Positions 49,692-59,105 of a stretch of DNA of 64,000 nt are shown here, in pieces. The position numbers and the translations under genes were made by a program. This stretch comes from Allobosea sp. (GTDB taxonomy: Bacteria > Pseudomonadota > Alphaproteobacteria > Rhizobiales > Beijerinckiaceae). Location of the stretch: assembly GCF_017308075.1 (NCBI RefSeq), contig NZ_JAFKFX010000040.1, forward strand, positions 1 to 64,000, read 5' to 3'. Position 1 is the stretch's first letter. The number at the start of each line of letters is the position of its first letter. A model generated the notes under the pieces. That model was not told the DNA's origin, did not search any database, and was given only the letters and a program-made list of their open reading frames with translations.

Positions 49692-50922
49692 GGTCGGCTC
49701 CGGATCTGAAGGGCAGTTCGGCTTCGAGCGCCAGCTTCGCGGCGGCGATCTCGCGGCGCTCGCCGGGCAGATAGGCGGCGACGGCACGCGCCAGGCCGGG
49801 ATCGGCGAGGAAATGGGCAGAGCGTGTGATCACCGGCCGGTAGCCGCGCGCCAGCTTGTGCTCGCCCTGGGCGCCGGCCTCGACACGCACGAGCTTGTGC
49901 GCGATCGCATAGTCGATGGCCTGGTGGTAGCAGAGCTCGAAATGCAGGAAGGGGTGATCCTCGATGCAACCCCAGTTGCGGCCATAGAGCGTGTTGCCGC
50001 CGCGGAAATTGATGGCGCCGGCGATGTTGCGCCCGGCCCGGCGCGCCAGCATCAGCACGACGCGCTCGCCCATGCTCTGGCCGATCTCCGAGAAGAAGCG
50101 GCGGTTGAGATAGGGCCGGCCCCATTTGCGCGAGCCGGTGTCCTCGTAGAAGGCGTGGAAATCGTCCCAGACGCTCTCGGTCAGGTCCGAGCCCGAAAGT
50201 ACCGAAACCTCGATGCCGGCGGAGAGCGCATCGCGCCGCTCGCGCTTCAGCGCCTTGCGCTTGCGCGAGGCGAGGAGGGCGAGGAAGTCGTCATAGCTGG
50301 CAAAGCCCTCGTTCCGCCAATGGAACTGGATGTCGTGACGTTCGAGATAGCCGGCCTCCAGCAGCGCCGCCATGTCCCTTTCCTGCGCGAAGGTGACGTG
50401 CACGGAGGAGCCGCGGACCTGCTCCCTCACGGCTTCCAGGCCGGCGATCAGCGCCTCGCGCGCTGCGTTCGCCTGCGCGCCAGGAGCGACGAGCAGGCGC
50501 GGGCCGTTGGCGGGCGTGAAGGGGGCGGCGACCTGGACCTTCGGATAGTAGCGGCCGCCGGCGCGCATATAGGCTTCGGCCCAGCTATGGTCGAAGACGT
50601 ATTCGCCTTGGCTGTGGCCCTTCACGAAGGAGGGCGCCGCGGCGATCAGTCGGCCCGCCCCGTCTTCGACCAGCAGATAGGCCGGTGACCAGCCGGTGCG
50701 CCCGCCAACGCAGCCGCTCTCTTCCAGGGCACGCAGAAAAGCGTAGGAAATGAATGGGTTGTCAGGGTCTTGCTGAGAAAATGAATCCGCTGGCTGAGAG
50801 GTTGATTCAAGCTTCGCGGCGGCGCCGGGATTGGCGCAGGCGTCCCAGTCGGCGGCCGGGACGCCTTTCAGCGAGGTCGTGACGCGGACGGTGAGGCCCC
50901 CGTGCGGACCGGTTTCGCTCAA
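49681..50922 (-). CDS. FemAB-like GNAT-family peptidoglycan-biosynthesis protein (PF04339 type)
   Basis: A 413-residue protein of the DUF482/PF04339 acyltransferase family: NPFISYAFLRALEESGCVGG, YVFDHSWAEAYMRAGGRYYP, FTPANGPRLLVAPG, DIQFHWRNEGFASYDDFLAL, RKRKALKRERRDALSAGI and GAINFRGGNTLYGRNWGCIE. It has two GNAT-like halves as in FemAB proteins, which move aminoacyl groups; the substrate in this subfamily is not established. Its ATG overlaps the GDPD stop by four bases. It is the second of a tightly packed leftward cluster: RidA, GDPD, this gene, then an unknown gene. Confidence 0.85.
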   Translation of the reverse strand: MSETGPHGGLTVRVTTSLKGVPAADWDACANPGAAAKLESTSQPADSFSQQDPDNPFISYAFLRALEESGCVGGRTGWSPAYLLVEDGAGRLIAAAPSFVKGHSQGEYVFDHSWAEAYMRAGGRYYPKVQVAAPFTPANGPRLLVAPGAQANAAREALIAGLEAVREQVRGSSVHVTFAQERDMAALLEAGYLERHDIQFHWRNEGFASYDDFLALLASRKRKALKRERRDALSAGIEVSVLSGSDLTESVWDDFHAFYEDTGSRKWGRPYLNRRFFSEIGQSMGERVVLMLARRAGRNIAGAINFRGGNTLYGRNWGCIEDHPFLHFELCYHQAIDYAIAHKLVRVEAGAQGEHKLARGYRPVITRSAHFLADPGLARAVAAYLPGERREIAAAKLALEAELPFRSGADLAD

Positions 50923-51668
50923 GGGCGGAAGCCCTCGAAGACCATCTGGTCGGCATGCTCGGCGGCGCGGAGCCGATCTTCCGGCGTGCGCACGGTCCAG
51001 CTCATCAGCGGCAGGCCGAGCGCCTTGCGGCAGAGGAAGGGTGCGGCGGTCGGCAGGTCCGCGACCTTCCAGGAGACGAAGTCAGGCTGGCTTTCCCCGA
51101 AATGCAGGAGATTGGCGAGGGCGTGCTTCTGGGCCGGCGTGAGATGGACATAGTCGCCATATTCATAGGCGTTCATCGCGACGATACCGCGGGCGAAGTC
51201 CGGTGCCAGCTCGCGCAATGCCGCGACGATCACTGGATCGAAGGATTTCAGCACGATCGGCCGGTCCTTGTGCCCGGCGACGATCTCGGCGGTGCGCTTC
51301 GCCAGGCGCAGATCGCCGTCGAAGCGGCTCTTGATCTCGATCACCAGCGGCGTCCTGCCGCCGATCGCATCGAGGAAGCCGGTGAGCGTCGGGATCCTGT
51401 CGCCGGAGCCCTTAAGTCCGATGCCGGAAAGCTCGGCCGCCTTGCGGGCATCGACACGCCCGGTCTCGCCAGTCAGCCGGTCCAGAGTGAAGTCGTGGAA
51501 GACCAGCGCCTCCTCGTCGGCGCTGAGCTGGACATCGCATTCGATGGCGAAGCCGCCCGCGATGGCGGCCTGCGCCGCCGACAGGGAGTTCTCGATCACG
51601 CCGCTCGCGAGATCGTGCAGTCCGCGATGGGCGATCGGACGGGCGGTCAGCCAGGGCTCTGCGCGCAT
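50919..51668 (-). CDS. Glycerophosphodiester phosphodiesterase
   Basis: A 249-residue GDPD of the TIM-barrel type. The N-terminal PIAHRGLHDLASGVIENSLS contains the metal-binding HRG and ENS, FAIECDVQLSADEEALVFHD gives the second metal and catalytic residues, and LVIEIKSRFDGD the third metal site. The family hydrolyses glycerophosphodiesters from phospholipid turnover; the absence of a signal peptide suggests a cytoplasmic enzyme. Its ATG shares one base with the stop of the RidA gene. Confidence 0.9.
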   Translation of the reverse strand: MRAEPWLTARPIAHRGLHDLASGVIENSLSAAQAAIAGGFAIECDVQLSADEEALVFHDFTLDRLTGETGRVDARKAAELSGIGLKGSGDRIPTLTGFLDAIGGRTPLVIEIKSRFDGDLRLAKRTAEIVAGHKDRPIVLKSFDPVIVAALRELAPDFARGIVAMNAYEYGDYVHLTPAQKHALANLLHFGESQPDFVSWKVADLPTAAPFLCRKALGLPLMSWTVRTPEDRLRAAEHADQMVFEGFRP

Positions 51669-52141
51669 CAGGCGATCTCGAACATCGCTTCGACCTCGAC
51701 GGCGGCATCGGCCGGCAGGTTGGCGACGCCGACGGTGGAGCGGGCATGGCGACCGGCATCGCCGAGCACCTCGACCATCAGGTCGGAGGCGCCGTTCATG
51801 ATCGCGGGCAGGGCGGAGAAATGCGGGGTGGCGTTGATGAAGCCGCCGAGGCGGACGCAGCGCTTGATCTTTCCGAGATCGCCGCCGAGCGCCGCCTTGG
51901 CCTGGGCCAGGACGTTGATGGCGCAGAGCCTGGCCGCCTCGAGTCCGGCCTCGTTGAAGATCTCGGCGCCGAGCTTGCCCTTGTGCGCGTCGGAGAGCTT
52001 GCCGTCGAGCCCGAAGCAGAGCTGGCCGGAGATCACCAGCAGATTGCCGGTGATGACATAGGGCACATAGTTTGCGACCGGCGCGGCCGGCGCCGGCAGG
52101 GTGATGCCGAGGGCGGCGAGCTTGGTGTCGATGGCGTTCAT
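51668..52141 (-). CDS. RidA/YjgF family protein
   Basis: A 157-residue member of the RidA/YjgF/Rid superfamily, in the longer branch: LAALGITLPAPAAPVANYVP, LLVISGQLCFGLDGKLSDAH, ARLCAINVLAQAKAALGGD and the C-terminal RSTVGVANLPADAAVEVEAM. The conserved arginine of the deaminase pocket, in HARSTVGV, is present. RidA removes reactive enamines and imines from amino-acid metabolism; this subgroup has no proven substrate. It is the first gene of the RidA-GDPD-FemAB-like cluster. Confidence 0.88.
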   Translation of the reverse strand: MNAIDTKLAALGITLPAPAAPVANYVPYVITGNLLVISGQLCFGLDGKLSDAHKGKLGAEIFNEAGLEAARLCAINVLAQAKAALGGDLGKIKRCVRLGGFINATPHFSALPAIMNGASDLMVEVLGDAGRHARSTVGVANLPADAAVEVEAMFEIA

Positions 52142-52329
52142 CGCGGTTCTCTCGGGTTGGCCGGCAAAGGCAGGCTCTCCTTCATGGCCGATGGTCGCAA
52201 GCCGGGCAAGCGTGCCCGTCGTGTGCCGGGCCGAGCCTCGCGCCATGTTTGCGCCATCGCCGCAGTGCACCTAATTTGTAGTGATGGCGGCTCTGGCCGC
52301 TGCGGCGAGAATCGGGATCGAGGTTCGGC

Positions 52330-53157
52330 ATGGAACGTTGCGGCTATGGGATCGCGGGCGCGGCGCTGGCCGTCATGCTGGCGCCTGCGGTGCAGGCGCA
52401 GGCTCCGGCCGAGCGTGTCGTGCTGGTGCCGCATCGCGCGATCTACGATCTTACCCTCGACAGCACCAAGCCCTCCCGCGACATCACCACGGCGCGTGGC
52501 CGCATCGCCTTCGACTTCTCGGGGGATGCCTGCGACGGCTATGCGCTTTCCTTCCGCCAGGTCACCGAGCTGACCAGCGAGATCGGTCCGCGCATCATCG
52601 ATGCCCGCACCACGAGCTTCGAGGAAGGAGACGCCAAGAGCTACCGCTTCAAGACCGAGAGCTCGACAGCCGGCGCGCCGCCCGACGTGGTCGACGGCAC
52701 CGCGAAGAAGGGCGATGCCGGCTATGAGGTGAGCCTGCGCGCGCCCAAGGCCGAGACGCACCGCGAAGCCGCGATGGCGATGTTCCCGAACGAACAGATG
52801 AAGGCGGTGATCAAGGCGGCGCGGGCGGGCCAGACCACCTTCAATGTCCGCCTCTATGACGGTGCCAACAGCGGCAAGGACGTCTATGACACGCTGTCGG
52901 TGATCGGCCGCAAGATCGAGGCCAAGCCGGGGGAAGCGCCGCTGCAGCGCCCGGAATTCGAGAAGCTGGCGCGCTGGCCGGTGACGATCTCCTATTTCAA
53001 GGTCGGCTCGGGCGAGACCACGCCGGCCTATACCGTCGCCTTCGAGCTCTACGAGAACGGCGTCACCGGTGCGATCCGGCTGGACTATGGGTCCTTCGCG
53101 CTGCGCGGCACGCTCACGCGTCTGGATCTTCTGCCGGGGAGCGACTGCTCGAAATAG
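52330..53157 (+). CDS. eipB: Cell-envelope integrity protein EipB-like (DUF1849)
   Basis: A 275-residue exported protein. Signal peptide: [20 protein letters not shown]. The mature part has the DUF1849 pattern: [51 protein letters not shown] and [17 protein letters not shown], ending GSDCSK. Two cysteines, residues 68 and 273, match the disulfide in Brucella EipB, a periplasmic beta-spiral protein needed for envelope integrity. It starts about 190 bases from RidA, in the opposite direction, and its last 44 bases overlap dinB, transcribed from the other side. Confidence 0.88.
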   Translation: MERCGYGIAGAALAVMLAPAVQAQAPAERVVLVPHRAIYDLTLDSTKPSRDITTARGRIAFDFSGDACDGYALSFRQVTELTSEIGPRIIDARTTSFEEGDAKSYRFKTESSTAGAPPDVVDGTAKKGDAGYEVSLRAPKAETHREAAMAMFPNEQMKAVIKAARAGQTTFNVRLYDGANSGKDVYDTLSVIGRKIEAKPGEAPLQRPEFEKLARWPVTISYFKVGSGETTPAYTVAFELYENGVTGAIRLDYGSFALRGTLTRLDLLPGSDCSK

Positions 53158-54481
53158 TCTGGCCGGAAGCAGGGCTGCGCCGGTCGCGCAGCGACAGGCC
53201 CTTGCCAATCGCGGTATCGCCGAAGCGGGCGCGGACCGCATCGAGTGCGCTCTCGACGGCTTTCAGGCGCGGCGTCTGCGTGTCGGCGAGGTCGCCGCGG
53301 TCGGCATCGGCCGGATCGGAGAAGTCGCTCGCACCGATGCCGATCAGCCGGTAGCGCGGGCCGGTGCATTCACGCTTCAGGAGGTCGCGGCCGGCCGCGA
53401 ACAGGCGGGCGGCGAGCTGCGTCGGCTCGGGCAGCCGCGAGGCGCGGGTGACGATGTGGAAATCCTGGGTCTTCAGCTTGAGCGTGATCGTGCGCCCGGC
53501 GAGACCCTGCGCCTTCAACCGCTTCGAGGTCTTCTCGCAGAGCCGCCAGAGGATCGGCTCCAGCTCCTCGAAGCTGGCGAGGTCGACATCGAGCGTCGTC
53601 TCGGTCGAGACCGTCTTGGCTTCGTGCTCGACCGTGACCTGGCGCGGATCGATGCCACGGGCGAGATTGCGCAGGCGCGGCCCGTCCTTGCCGATGGTGC
53701 GGTAGAGGGTTTCGACCTCGGCGGCGGCGAGGTCGCCGATACGACGGAAGCCGGCCTGCGCCAGCCGCGCCACGCCGGCCTGGCCGATGCCGGGAATCAT
53801 CCCGACCGGTTTCGGAGCCAGGAAAGCCACCGCTTCCGCCCGGCCGATGATCGAGAAGCCGCGCGGCTTGTCGAGGTCGGAGGCGACCTTGGCGAGGAAT
53901 TTGGCGTAGGACAGGCCGACCGAGACGGTGATGCCGATCTCGCCCTCGACACGGCGCTGGAAGCGGGCGAGCACCAGTGCCGGGCTGGCGTGGTGCAGGC
54001 GCTCGGTGCCGCCGAGATCGAGAAAGGCCTCGTCGATCGAGAGCGGTTCGACCAGCGGGGTCAGCTCCTGCATCAGCCGGCGTACCTGCCGGCCGACGCC
54101 GACATATTTCGCCATGTCCGGCTTGATGACCACGGCTTCCGGGCAGGCCTGCAGGGCCTTGAACATCGGCATGGCGGAGCGCACGCCGGACATGCGGGCG
54201 ATGTAGCAGCAGGTCGAGACGACGCCGCGCTTGCCGCCGCCGACGATCACCGGCTTGTCGAGCAGGGACGGATCGTCGCGCTTTTCGATCGCGGCGTAGA
54301 AGGCGTCGCAATCGATATGGGCGAGATGGAGCTCGTCCCGCTCGGGATGCCGCAGCAGCCGGGGCGAGCCGCAGGCCGCGCAACGCCGCAGCGGTGCGGC
54401 GGGCGGCGCCTCGCCATGGTCGCGCAGGCAATCGCGGCAGAGTACGCGCCCCGCTCCAGCCGCGGCGGGCGCGCTGCTCAC
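53114..54481 (-). CDS. dinB: DNA polymerase IV (DinB) with N-terminal zinc-ribbon-like extension
   Basis: A 455-residue Y-family polymerase. The catalytic motifs are [40 protein letters not shown], and [11 protein letters not shown] with the two catalytic acidic residues, then [16 protein letters not shown] and the helix-hairpin-helix region [13 protein letters not shown]. The little finger follows. Ahead of the polymerase, the first 40 residues carry four cysteines in two pairs, VLCRDC and RCAACG, an apparent zinc ribbon. The C-terminus is extended and lacks an obvious clamp-binding sequence. It makes error-prone or translesion DNA. Confidence 0.93.
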   Translation of the reverse strand: MSSAPAAAGAGRVLCRDCLRDHGEAPPAAPLRRCAACGSPRLLRHPERDELHLAHIDCDAFYAAIEKRDDPSLLDKPVIVGGGKRGVVSTCCYIARMSGVRSAMPMFKALQACPEAVVIKPDMAKYVGVGRQVRRLMQELTPLVEPLSIDEAFLDLGGTERLHHASPALVLARFQRRVEGEIGITVSVGLSYAKFLAKVASDLDKPRGFSIIGRAEAVAFLAPKPVGMIPGIGQAGVARLAQAGFRRIGDLAAAEVETLYRTIGKDGPRLRNLARGIDPRQVTVEHEAKTVSTETTLDVDLASFEELEPILWRLCEKTSKRLKAQGLAGRTITLKLKTQDFHIVTRASRLPEPTQLAARLFAAGRDLLKRECTGPRYRLIGIGASDFSDPADADRGDLADTQTPRLKAVESALDAVRARFGDTAIGKGLSLRDRRSPASGQTISSSRSPAEDPDA

Positions 54482-54768
54482 GGCTCGAAGACTTCGGGCG
54501 GGCCGGCGAGAATCTCACGCGCCTGGCCGACAATGTCCGGATTCAGGCCTAAATTGGCGGCAAACTCGAGCAGCAGCGATTCGCTGGCACAGAGATGGTC
54601 GATGACGCCGAGGAGGAAGCCGGGTTCTTGCGCTGCAGAGCGCAGGGTCGCCGGGCCGAGGCCGGTCGCTGCGAGAAAAGGCTCCAGGCGCTCCGGTTCG
54701 CCGGCCAGGAAGGTGAGGGCGCGCAATGCGAGCGTCTCGGCTTCCGGCAATGTGATGGGGCGGGGCAT
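54478..54768 (-). CDS. DUF3572 family protein
   Basis: A 96-residue alpha-helical protein: [60 protein letters not shown] and [16 protein letters not shown]. It fits DUF3572, an alphaproteobacterial family of unknown function that is often next to divK. Its stop overlaps the dinB start by four bases, so it is translationally coupled to dinB. The ATG at MPRPITLP is the conserved start; it is divergent from divK. Confidence 0.85.
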   Translation of the reverse strand: MPRPITLPEAETLALRALTFLAGEPERLEPFLAATGLGPATLRSAAQEPGFLLGVIDHLCASESLLLEFAANLGLNPDIVGQAREILAGPPEVFEP

Positions 54769-54905
54769 GATGTTTTGCTCGGTGTGTCTGCTAATGGGTT
54801 TGCGTTTCGTCAACGGCTCGCGTGCTAGCTTCATCATCGAACGGGGCTGCCGACTTGGGAAGTCCGGAACATCGGATACCCGTGCTGCGGCGGACTGGGG
54901 GCGGA

Positions 54906-55277
54906 ATGACAAAGACGGTACTGATCGTCGAGGACAATGAGCTCAACATGAAGCTCTTCAACGACCTGTTGGAGGCGCATGGCTATGCGACGCTCAAGAC
55001 GGCCGACGGCATCGAGGCGATCGAACTCGCCCGGGCGCATCATCCCGATCTGATCCTGATGGACATCCAGCTGCCGGAGGTTTCGGGGCTGGAGGTGACG
55101 AAATGGATCAAGGAGGATGATACCCTGAAGAGCATCCCGGTGATCGCCGTCACGGCCTTTGCGATGAAGGGCGACGAGGAGCGGATTCGCGATGGCGGCT
55201 GCGAGGCCTACATCTCCAAGCCGATCTCGGTGGGCAAGTTCCTGGAGACCGTTCGCGCCTATCTCGGCGCGGCCTGA
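54906..55277 (+). CDS. divK: Cell-cycle response regulator DivK
   Basis: A 123-residue single-domain receiver: [20 protein letters not shown], phospho-acceptor Asp53 in [14 protein letters not shown], the [14 protein letters not shown] switch threonine and EAYISKPIS lysine. No output domain follows, as in DivK, which controls the CtrA pathway by binding kinases such as DivJ, PleC and DivL. Its neighbour pleD matches the divK-pleD order of alphaproteobacteria. GGGGGCGGA precedes the ATG. Confidence 0.95.
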   Translation: MTKTVLIVEDNELNMKLFNDLLEAHGYATLKTADGIEAIELARAHHPDLILMDIQLPEVSGLEVTKWIKEDDTLKSIPVIAVTAFAMKGDEERIRDGGCEAYISKPISVGKFLETVRAYLGAA

Positions 55278-55294
55278 GCGGGAAGGCACTGCCG

Positions 55295-56671
55295 ATGTCC
55301 GCCCGGGTCCTGGTCGTCGACGACGTCGCAGCCAATGTGAAGCTGCTCGACGCCAAGCTGTCGGCCGAGTATTTCGACGTGGTGACCGCGACGAACGGCA
55401 TCGACGCTCTGGCGATCTGCGAGCGCGGCGAAGCCGACATCGTGCTGCTCGACGTGATGATGCCGGGCATGAACGGATTCGAGGTCTGCCGGCGCCTGAA
55501 GACCGGGCCGACCACCGCCCATATCCCGGTGGTGATGGTGACCGCGCTCGACCAGCCGAGCGATCGGCTCAAGGGGCTCGATGCCGGCGCCGACGACTTC
55601 CTGACCAAGCCGATCGACGACACCGCCCTGTTCGCGCGCGTGCGCAGCCTGGTCCGGCTGAAGTCGGTGACCGACGAGTTGCGGCAGCGCGCGCTGGCCT
55701 CGCGCCGGCTCGGCATCGCCGACCCGCTGGCCGCTGCGGCGGCGGAAACCGGGCTCAACGGCCGCATCCTCCTGATCGAGGATCGGCCGCTGATCGCCGA
55801 GCGGCTGACGCAGGCGCTTTCGACCTTTCATTCGATCGAGACCGAACCCGATGCGCACGCCGCCCTGGCGCGCGCGGCCGAAGGCGATTTCGAGATCGTG
55901 CTCGTCAGCCTCGACCTGCAATCCTATGACGGGCTGCGCCTGTGCAGCCAATTGCGCTCGCTCGAGAGCACCCGCAATCTCTCGGTTCTGGTGCTCGGGG
56001 AGGCGGATGATCGCCGCCGCGTCCTGCGCGGCCTCGAGATCGGCGCCCATGATTTCCTGGTCAGGCCGATCGACCGGAACGAGTTGCTGGCCCGCGCGCG
56101 CACCCTGGTCCGCCGCAAGCGCTTCGCCGAGCGTTTGCGCGACAGCGTCCAGTCCTCGATGGAAATGGCGGTGATGGATCAGCTCACCGGCCTCTACAAC
56201 CGGCGCTATCTCGACGGCCGGATCGCGGTTCTCTTCGACGAGTCCCTGCTGCGGGCGCGCTCGCTCTCGGTCCTCATGCTCGATGTCGACCGCTTCAAAT
56301 CGATCAATGACAGCTGGGGACACGACGCCGGCGACGAGGTTCTGCGCGAGTTCGCCGACCGGGTGCGCGCCTGCACGCGCGGTATCGATCTGGTGGCGCG
56401 GATGGGCGGAGAGGAGATCGTGGTCGTCCTGCCCGACACGACGCTCGAGGCGGCGCGTGCCGTCGCCGAGCGTATCCGCGAGCGGGTCGAGGGCGAAGCC
56501 TTCGAGATCCAGGGCGGTGCGCGCAAAATCCCGGTCACCGTGTCGATAGGCGTCGCCTGCCGGCGCGCCGGCGACCCATCCGCCAATGAAATGGTGAAGC
56601 GAGCCGACGAGGCGGTCTATCTCGCCAAGGCCGCGGGCCGCAATCGCGTGATCGTCGCCGCGGCTGCCTGA
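55295..56671 (+). CDS. pleD: Diguanylate cyclase response regulator PleD
   Basis: A 458-residue protein with two receiver domains and a GGDEF domain. The first receiver has Asp10, phospho-acceptor Asp53 (IVLLDVMMPGMNGFE) and Lys105; the second (about 155-275) lacks key residues and acts as an adaptor. The cyclase has MDQLTGLYNRRYL, the active site MGGEEIVVVLP (371-375) and an intact RxxD product-inhibition site RGID at 362-365. Phosphorylation drives dimers that make cyclic di-GMP for polar development. It follows divK by 17 bases, in the same operon. Confidence 0.95.
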   Translation: MSARVLVVDDVAANVKLLDAKLSAEYFDVVTATNGIDALAICERGEADIVLLDVMMPGMNGFEVCRRLKTGPTTAHIPVVMVTALDQPSDRLKGLDAGADDFLTKPIDDTALFARVRSLVRLKSVTDELRQRALASRRLGIADPLAAAAAETGLNGRILLIEDRPLIAERLTQALSTFHSIETEPDAHAALARAAEGDFEIVLVSLDLQSYDGLRLCSQLRSLESTRNLSVLVLGEADDRRRVLRGLEIGAHDFLVRPIDRNELLARARTLVRRKRFAERLRDSVQSSMEMAVMDQLTGLYNRRYLDGRIAVLFDESLLRARSLSVLMLDVDRFKSINDSWGHDAGDEVLREFADRVRACTRGIDLVARMGGEEIVVVLPDTTLEAARAVAERIRERVEGEAFEIQGGARKIPVTVSIGVACRRAGDPSANEMVKRADEAVYLAKAAGRNRVIVAAAA

Positions 56672-57301
56672 ACCCGAGAGACATGGGAAGCTCGGGGCCG
56701 GCGTGAACCGCCGCTGCCCGACGACGCTGATCATCGGCTCGACCGAAATCGCCTCATTGCGCCGCAGCCGTGCCGATCGGGCGGGCGCCTCATTGCCGGA
56801 TGGATGGTCGACGACGAACCGATTGCGGACATCGCAAGTGCGGAGGCGGCCGCCAGCCTGCGGCAAGATTTCTTGCGGTCGACTCAGGTAAATCCATGAA
56901 CGTATTGAGTGTTTTGTATTTACTATAGTTTTTACGGTAAATATCGAGGGTTATCCGGTAAGGTTAAAAAATACTGAAGAATGGTGAATCAACCCTAAAC
57001 GATTGATCCGCGGTCGCTTCGGCGTAGGGTCGTTTCCAGACAGGCGCCAGCCACAGGCTGTCGCCGCGAAATGCCCCCCGGGACCTCGGGTTCCGCCGCA
57101 TCTCCTGAGGAACCGGTGGGCTCGGCCGGTCGGTAGCGGGATATCTGGCCTCATCAGATCCGCCGCCGGCCGGCCACTATCGGCACCGCCATAGCATCGG
57201 ACCGAAAAGTGGACTCCGTCCTTCGGAACTCTCCGATGCGATAACAATGAGATGGGTCATCGTAATCGCGTCCGAACGGAGGCGCGGCCTCCAGCCAGCA
57301 G
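56672..57301. other. Intergenic region after pleD with an AT-rich core
   Basis: About 630 bases without a supported gene. Between roughly 56885 and 57000 the composition turns strongly AT-rich, unlike the rest of the window. It holds an inverted repeat TATTTAC...GTAAATA, the palindrome TTTAC-G-GTAAA and three GGTAA copies. Short ORFs on either side are not protein-like. Confidence 0.5.
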
Positions 57302-57502
57302 TCAGCGCCAGGCGCGCTCGAGCAGGGTCGGCAGCCAGTATCCGAGCAGGCCGAAGGCGGTCAGCAGCCCGATCAGCAGTAGCGCCGCCCGGATGCGGTT
57401 CAGCCGGGTGGGCGATTCATCGACCTCGACGATCAGGCGTAGGACGCGGCGCAGTGGCCCGGTGGCCGGCTGGCGTGTCTTGGCGGGGGGCGGGCCGTGC
57501 AA
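57302..57502 (-). CDS. Small membrane protein (66 residues)
   Basis: The sequence reads MHGPPPAKTRQPATGPLRRV with a charged linker LRLIVEVDESPTRLNRI, and then one hydrophobic segment RAALLLIGLLTAFGLLGYW, ending TLLERAWR. It looks like a single-span membrane protein with a cytoplasmic N-terminus. I recognise no family and no strong ribosome binding site, so the gene is a candidate only. It lies between the AT-rich region and a rightward-facing terminator area. Confidence 0.4.
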   Translation of the reverse strand: MHGPPPAKTRQPATGPLRRVLRLIVEVDESPTRLNRIRAALLLIGLLTAFGLLGYWLPTLLERAWR

Positions 57503-57871
57503 GGCGGGGCTCCAGGCGAGAGAGCAGGGCGATGGACGCGCCGCGACATTAGGAAAGATGCCGCGGATGCGCCAGAGGACATGTCACGCTTGCGAATAGC
57601 TGAGTTCTTTTCGCAGAAACGCCTGCCGTAAATGCAAAAAGCCGCCCGTTTCGAGGGGGCTTGCAGGAGCAGGCAAGTCTAGAGTCTACCGTCGAAAACT
57701 GGAAGCGAAGAATTCCTCTAGGGCATAGTCTGTGATCGGCCGCTTTGGCGATGGATCACGGTCGCAGCCATTCGGATGATGCGGGCCTGCCAAGCTGCGC
57801 TCCGGCGCATTGCTTACGCATCGGATTCGTCCGGAAAGGTGGATTCCACCTTTTGGTCCGAGGCGCCGCGG
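57503..57871. other. Intergenic region downstream of the outer-membrane-protein gene
   Basis: About 370 bases without a supported gene. It contains the terminator at 57636-57662 and a short CTTGC/GCAAG repeat. The small ORFs seen here lack any protein-like features. Confidence 0.4.
57636..57662 (-). terminator. Probable terminator of the outer-membrane-protein gene
   Basis: Read on this strand, AAGCCCCC and GGGCGGCTT form a stem with one bulge around TCGAAAC, followed by TTTTT. It lies downstream of the beta-barrel-like gene transcribed in this direction. Confidence 0.5.
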
Positions 57872-58741
57872 CTAGAGACGCGGCGGATGGTTACGCCGAT
57901 GGCAGGGGTCGTCACCATGCGCCCGGAACTTGCAGATCGCTCCGATGGTGAAGCCAATGCCGCCCTTGATGCCGGCGCCCATGACGTTGCCGATGGTCGG
58001 ATCGTCTTCCCGATGGCGCCGGATCAATGGCTTCGGCTGCCCTCCGAAATAGATGCTGAGGCCTGCCAGAGCGGTCACGTCACCGCCCTGATGCAGGGCG
58101 GCCCGTGCAAAAAGGCTGGGCTGGGCCGATCTGGTGCTCGTGAGCGCCCATTCGATGCCAAGACCTGCCACCACATGCCCACCCGAGACTGCTCCTGATG
58201 CCGTCAACGCCAAGTTGTCGTCGGGATACCAGGTGAAGCTGGCGCCTGCCACGAAATGCGTGCCGAGATCATGGCGCAGCGCTGTGGCATAGGTCGCGCC
58301 ACTGGCATCGGTGAGGCCGACCAGGCCTGCCAGCGTGATCGAGTTCCAGTAGCGCTCAGCCTCGATGCCGAGGGAATAAGTGTTGATCCCACCGCCCGCG
58401 TCGAGGCGCGCATAGCCGGCTTCGACGCCAACCATTCCCGTCGACGGATCGCGCCAGAACAGATGCGCCCCCGTGCCATAGAACGCCGATTTCCCCAGAG
58501 AGCCGTCCAGGCCACCGGCCGCGCCATCCAGCTGCAGGCCGAAACGCTGTCCGAGCGGCAGGGTTACGGCGCCTTCCAGGCCGGTCCAGTTGTCGCCGCC
58601 TGTGCCGCCATGGATGAACATCACCTTGCCGCTGAGCCCGTCCACAGCCGGTAGCGTCTGTTGAGCAGCGGCAGGCGAAGCGACCAGCAAGGCCATGGTC
58701 AGGAGGGCATGGAACGGCCGGAGACGAATCGTGACCTCCAT
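57872..58741 (-). CDS. Exported beta-barrel-like outer membrane protein
   Basis: A protein of about 290 residues with a signal peptide (RPFHALLTMALLVASPAAAQ). The mature part is rich in glycine, tyrosine and alternating hydrophobic residues (GMVGVEAGYARLDAGGGINT, ATALRHDLGTHFVAGASFTW, ALTASGAVSGGHVVAGLGIE), the pattern of an outer membrane barrel, ending near LAGLSIYFGG. The last 45 residues (KPLIRRHREDDPTIGNVMGA onwards) read less like a barrel and might come from a frameshift or a dispensable tail. No family is recognised. The start at MEVTIRL is the closest ATG to the signal peptide; another lies six codons earlier. Confidence 0.6.
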   Translation of the reverse strand: MEVTIRLRPFHALLTMALLVASPAAAQQTLPAVDGLSGKVMFIHGGTGGDNWTGLEGAVTLPLGQRFGLQLDGAAGGLDGSLGKSAFYGTGAHLFWRDPSTGMVGVEAGYARLDAGGGINTYSLGIEAERYWNSITLAGLVGLTDASGATYATALRHDLGTHFVAGASFTWYPDDNLALTASGAVSGGHVVAGLGIEWALTSTRSAQPSLFARAALHQGGDVTALAGLSIYFGGQPKPLIRRHREDDPTIGNVMGAGIKGGIGFTIGAICKFRAHGDDPCHRRNHPPRL

Positions 58742-59042
58742 CGCTAGGCGACGGAACATTGCCCGCCGGGAACCCGATCGTCTACAGGCGCGCGCCCGTC
58801 GCGGGCTCGTCCTGACGATGAAGCCGTCTCTTTCGCAGTGGCGAAAACGCCACGAGCGCTTCCAGCGGTTTGACCTTGTCCGTAGGGGGCTTTGCGCGCT
58901 CCGAGGGGCTGCATGGCCGTGCGGAAGCACAGGTGGAAAATCCTTGCAGCAGTGGAGCTGGAAATGAAGCGGCCTGGAAGAAGGAAGTTATAGCGCGGGG
59001 CGGGGAGCGTTCCGGCGCGACCCGTGACGATGCCCCCAAACG
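58742..59042. other. Intergenic region between the outer-membrane-protein gene and rpmG
   Basis: About 300 bases with no supported gene. The short ORFs overlap each other on both strands and are not protein-like. It must carry the promoter of the beta-barrel gene, but I see no convincing site. Confidence 0.35.
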
Positions 59043-59073
59043 AAAAAACCGCCCCAAATCAGGGCGGTTTTTA
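59043..59073. terminator. Rho-independent terminator of rpmG
   Basis: AACCGCCC and GGGCGGTT form the stem, with a six-base loop, and A- and T-runs lie on opposite sides, so it can stop transcripts from both directions. It is about 33 bases beyond the rpmG stop. Confidence 0.85.
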
Positions 59074-59105
59074 TGGCTAAGATCGATGTGTCATGCCTAA
59101 TGGCA

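Noticed and set aside
58870-59100. A 76-codon plus-strand ORF ahead of the rpmG terminator.
   Set aside because: It crosses the terminator hairpin and has no protein-like composition.
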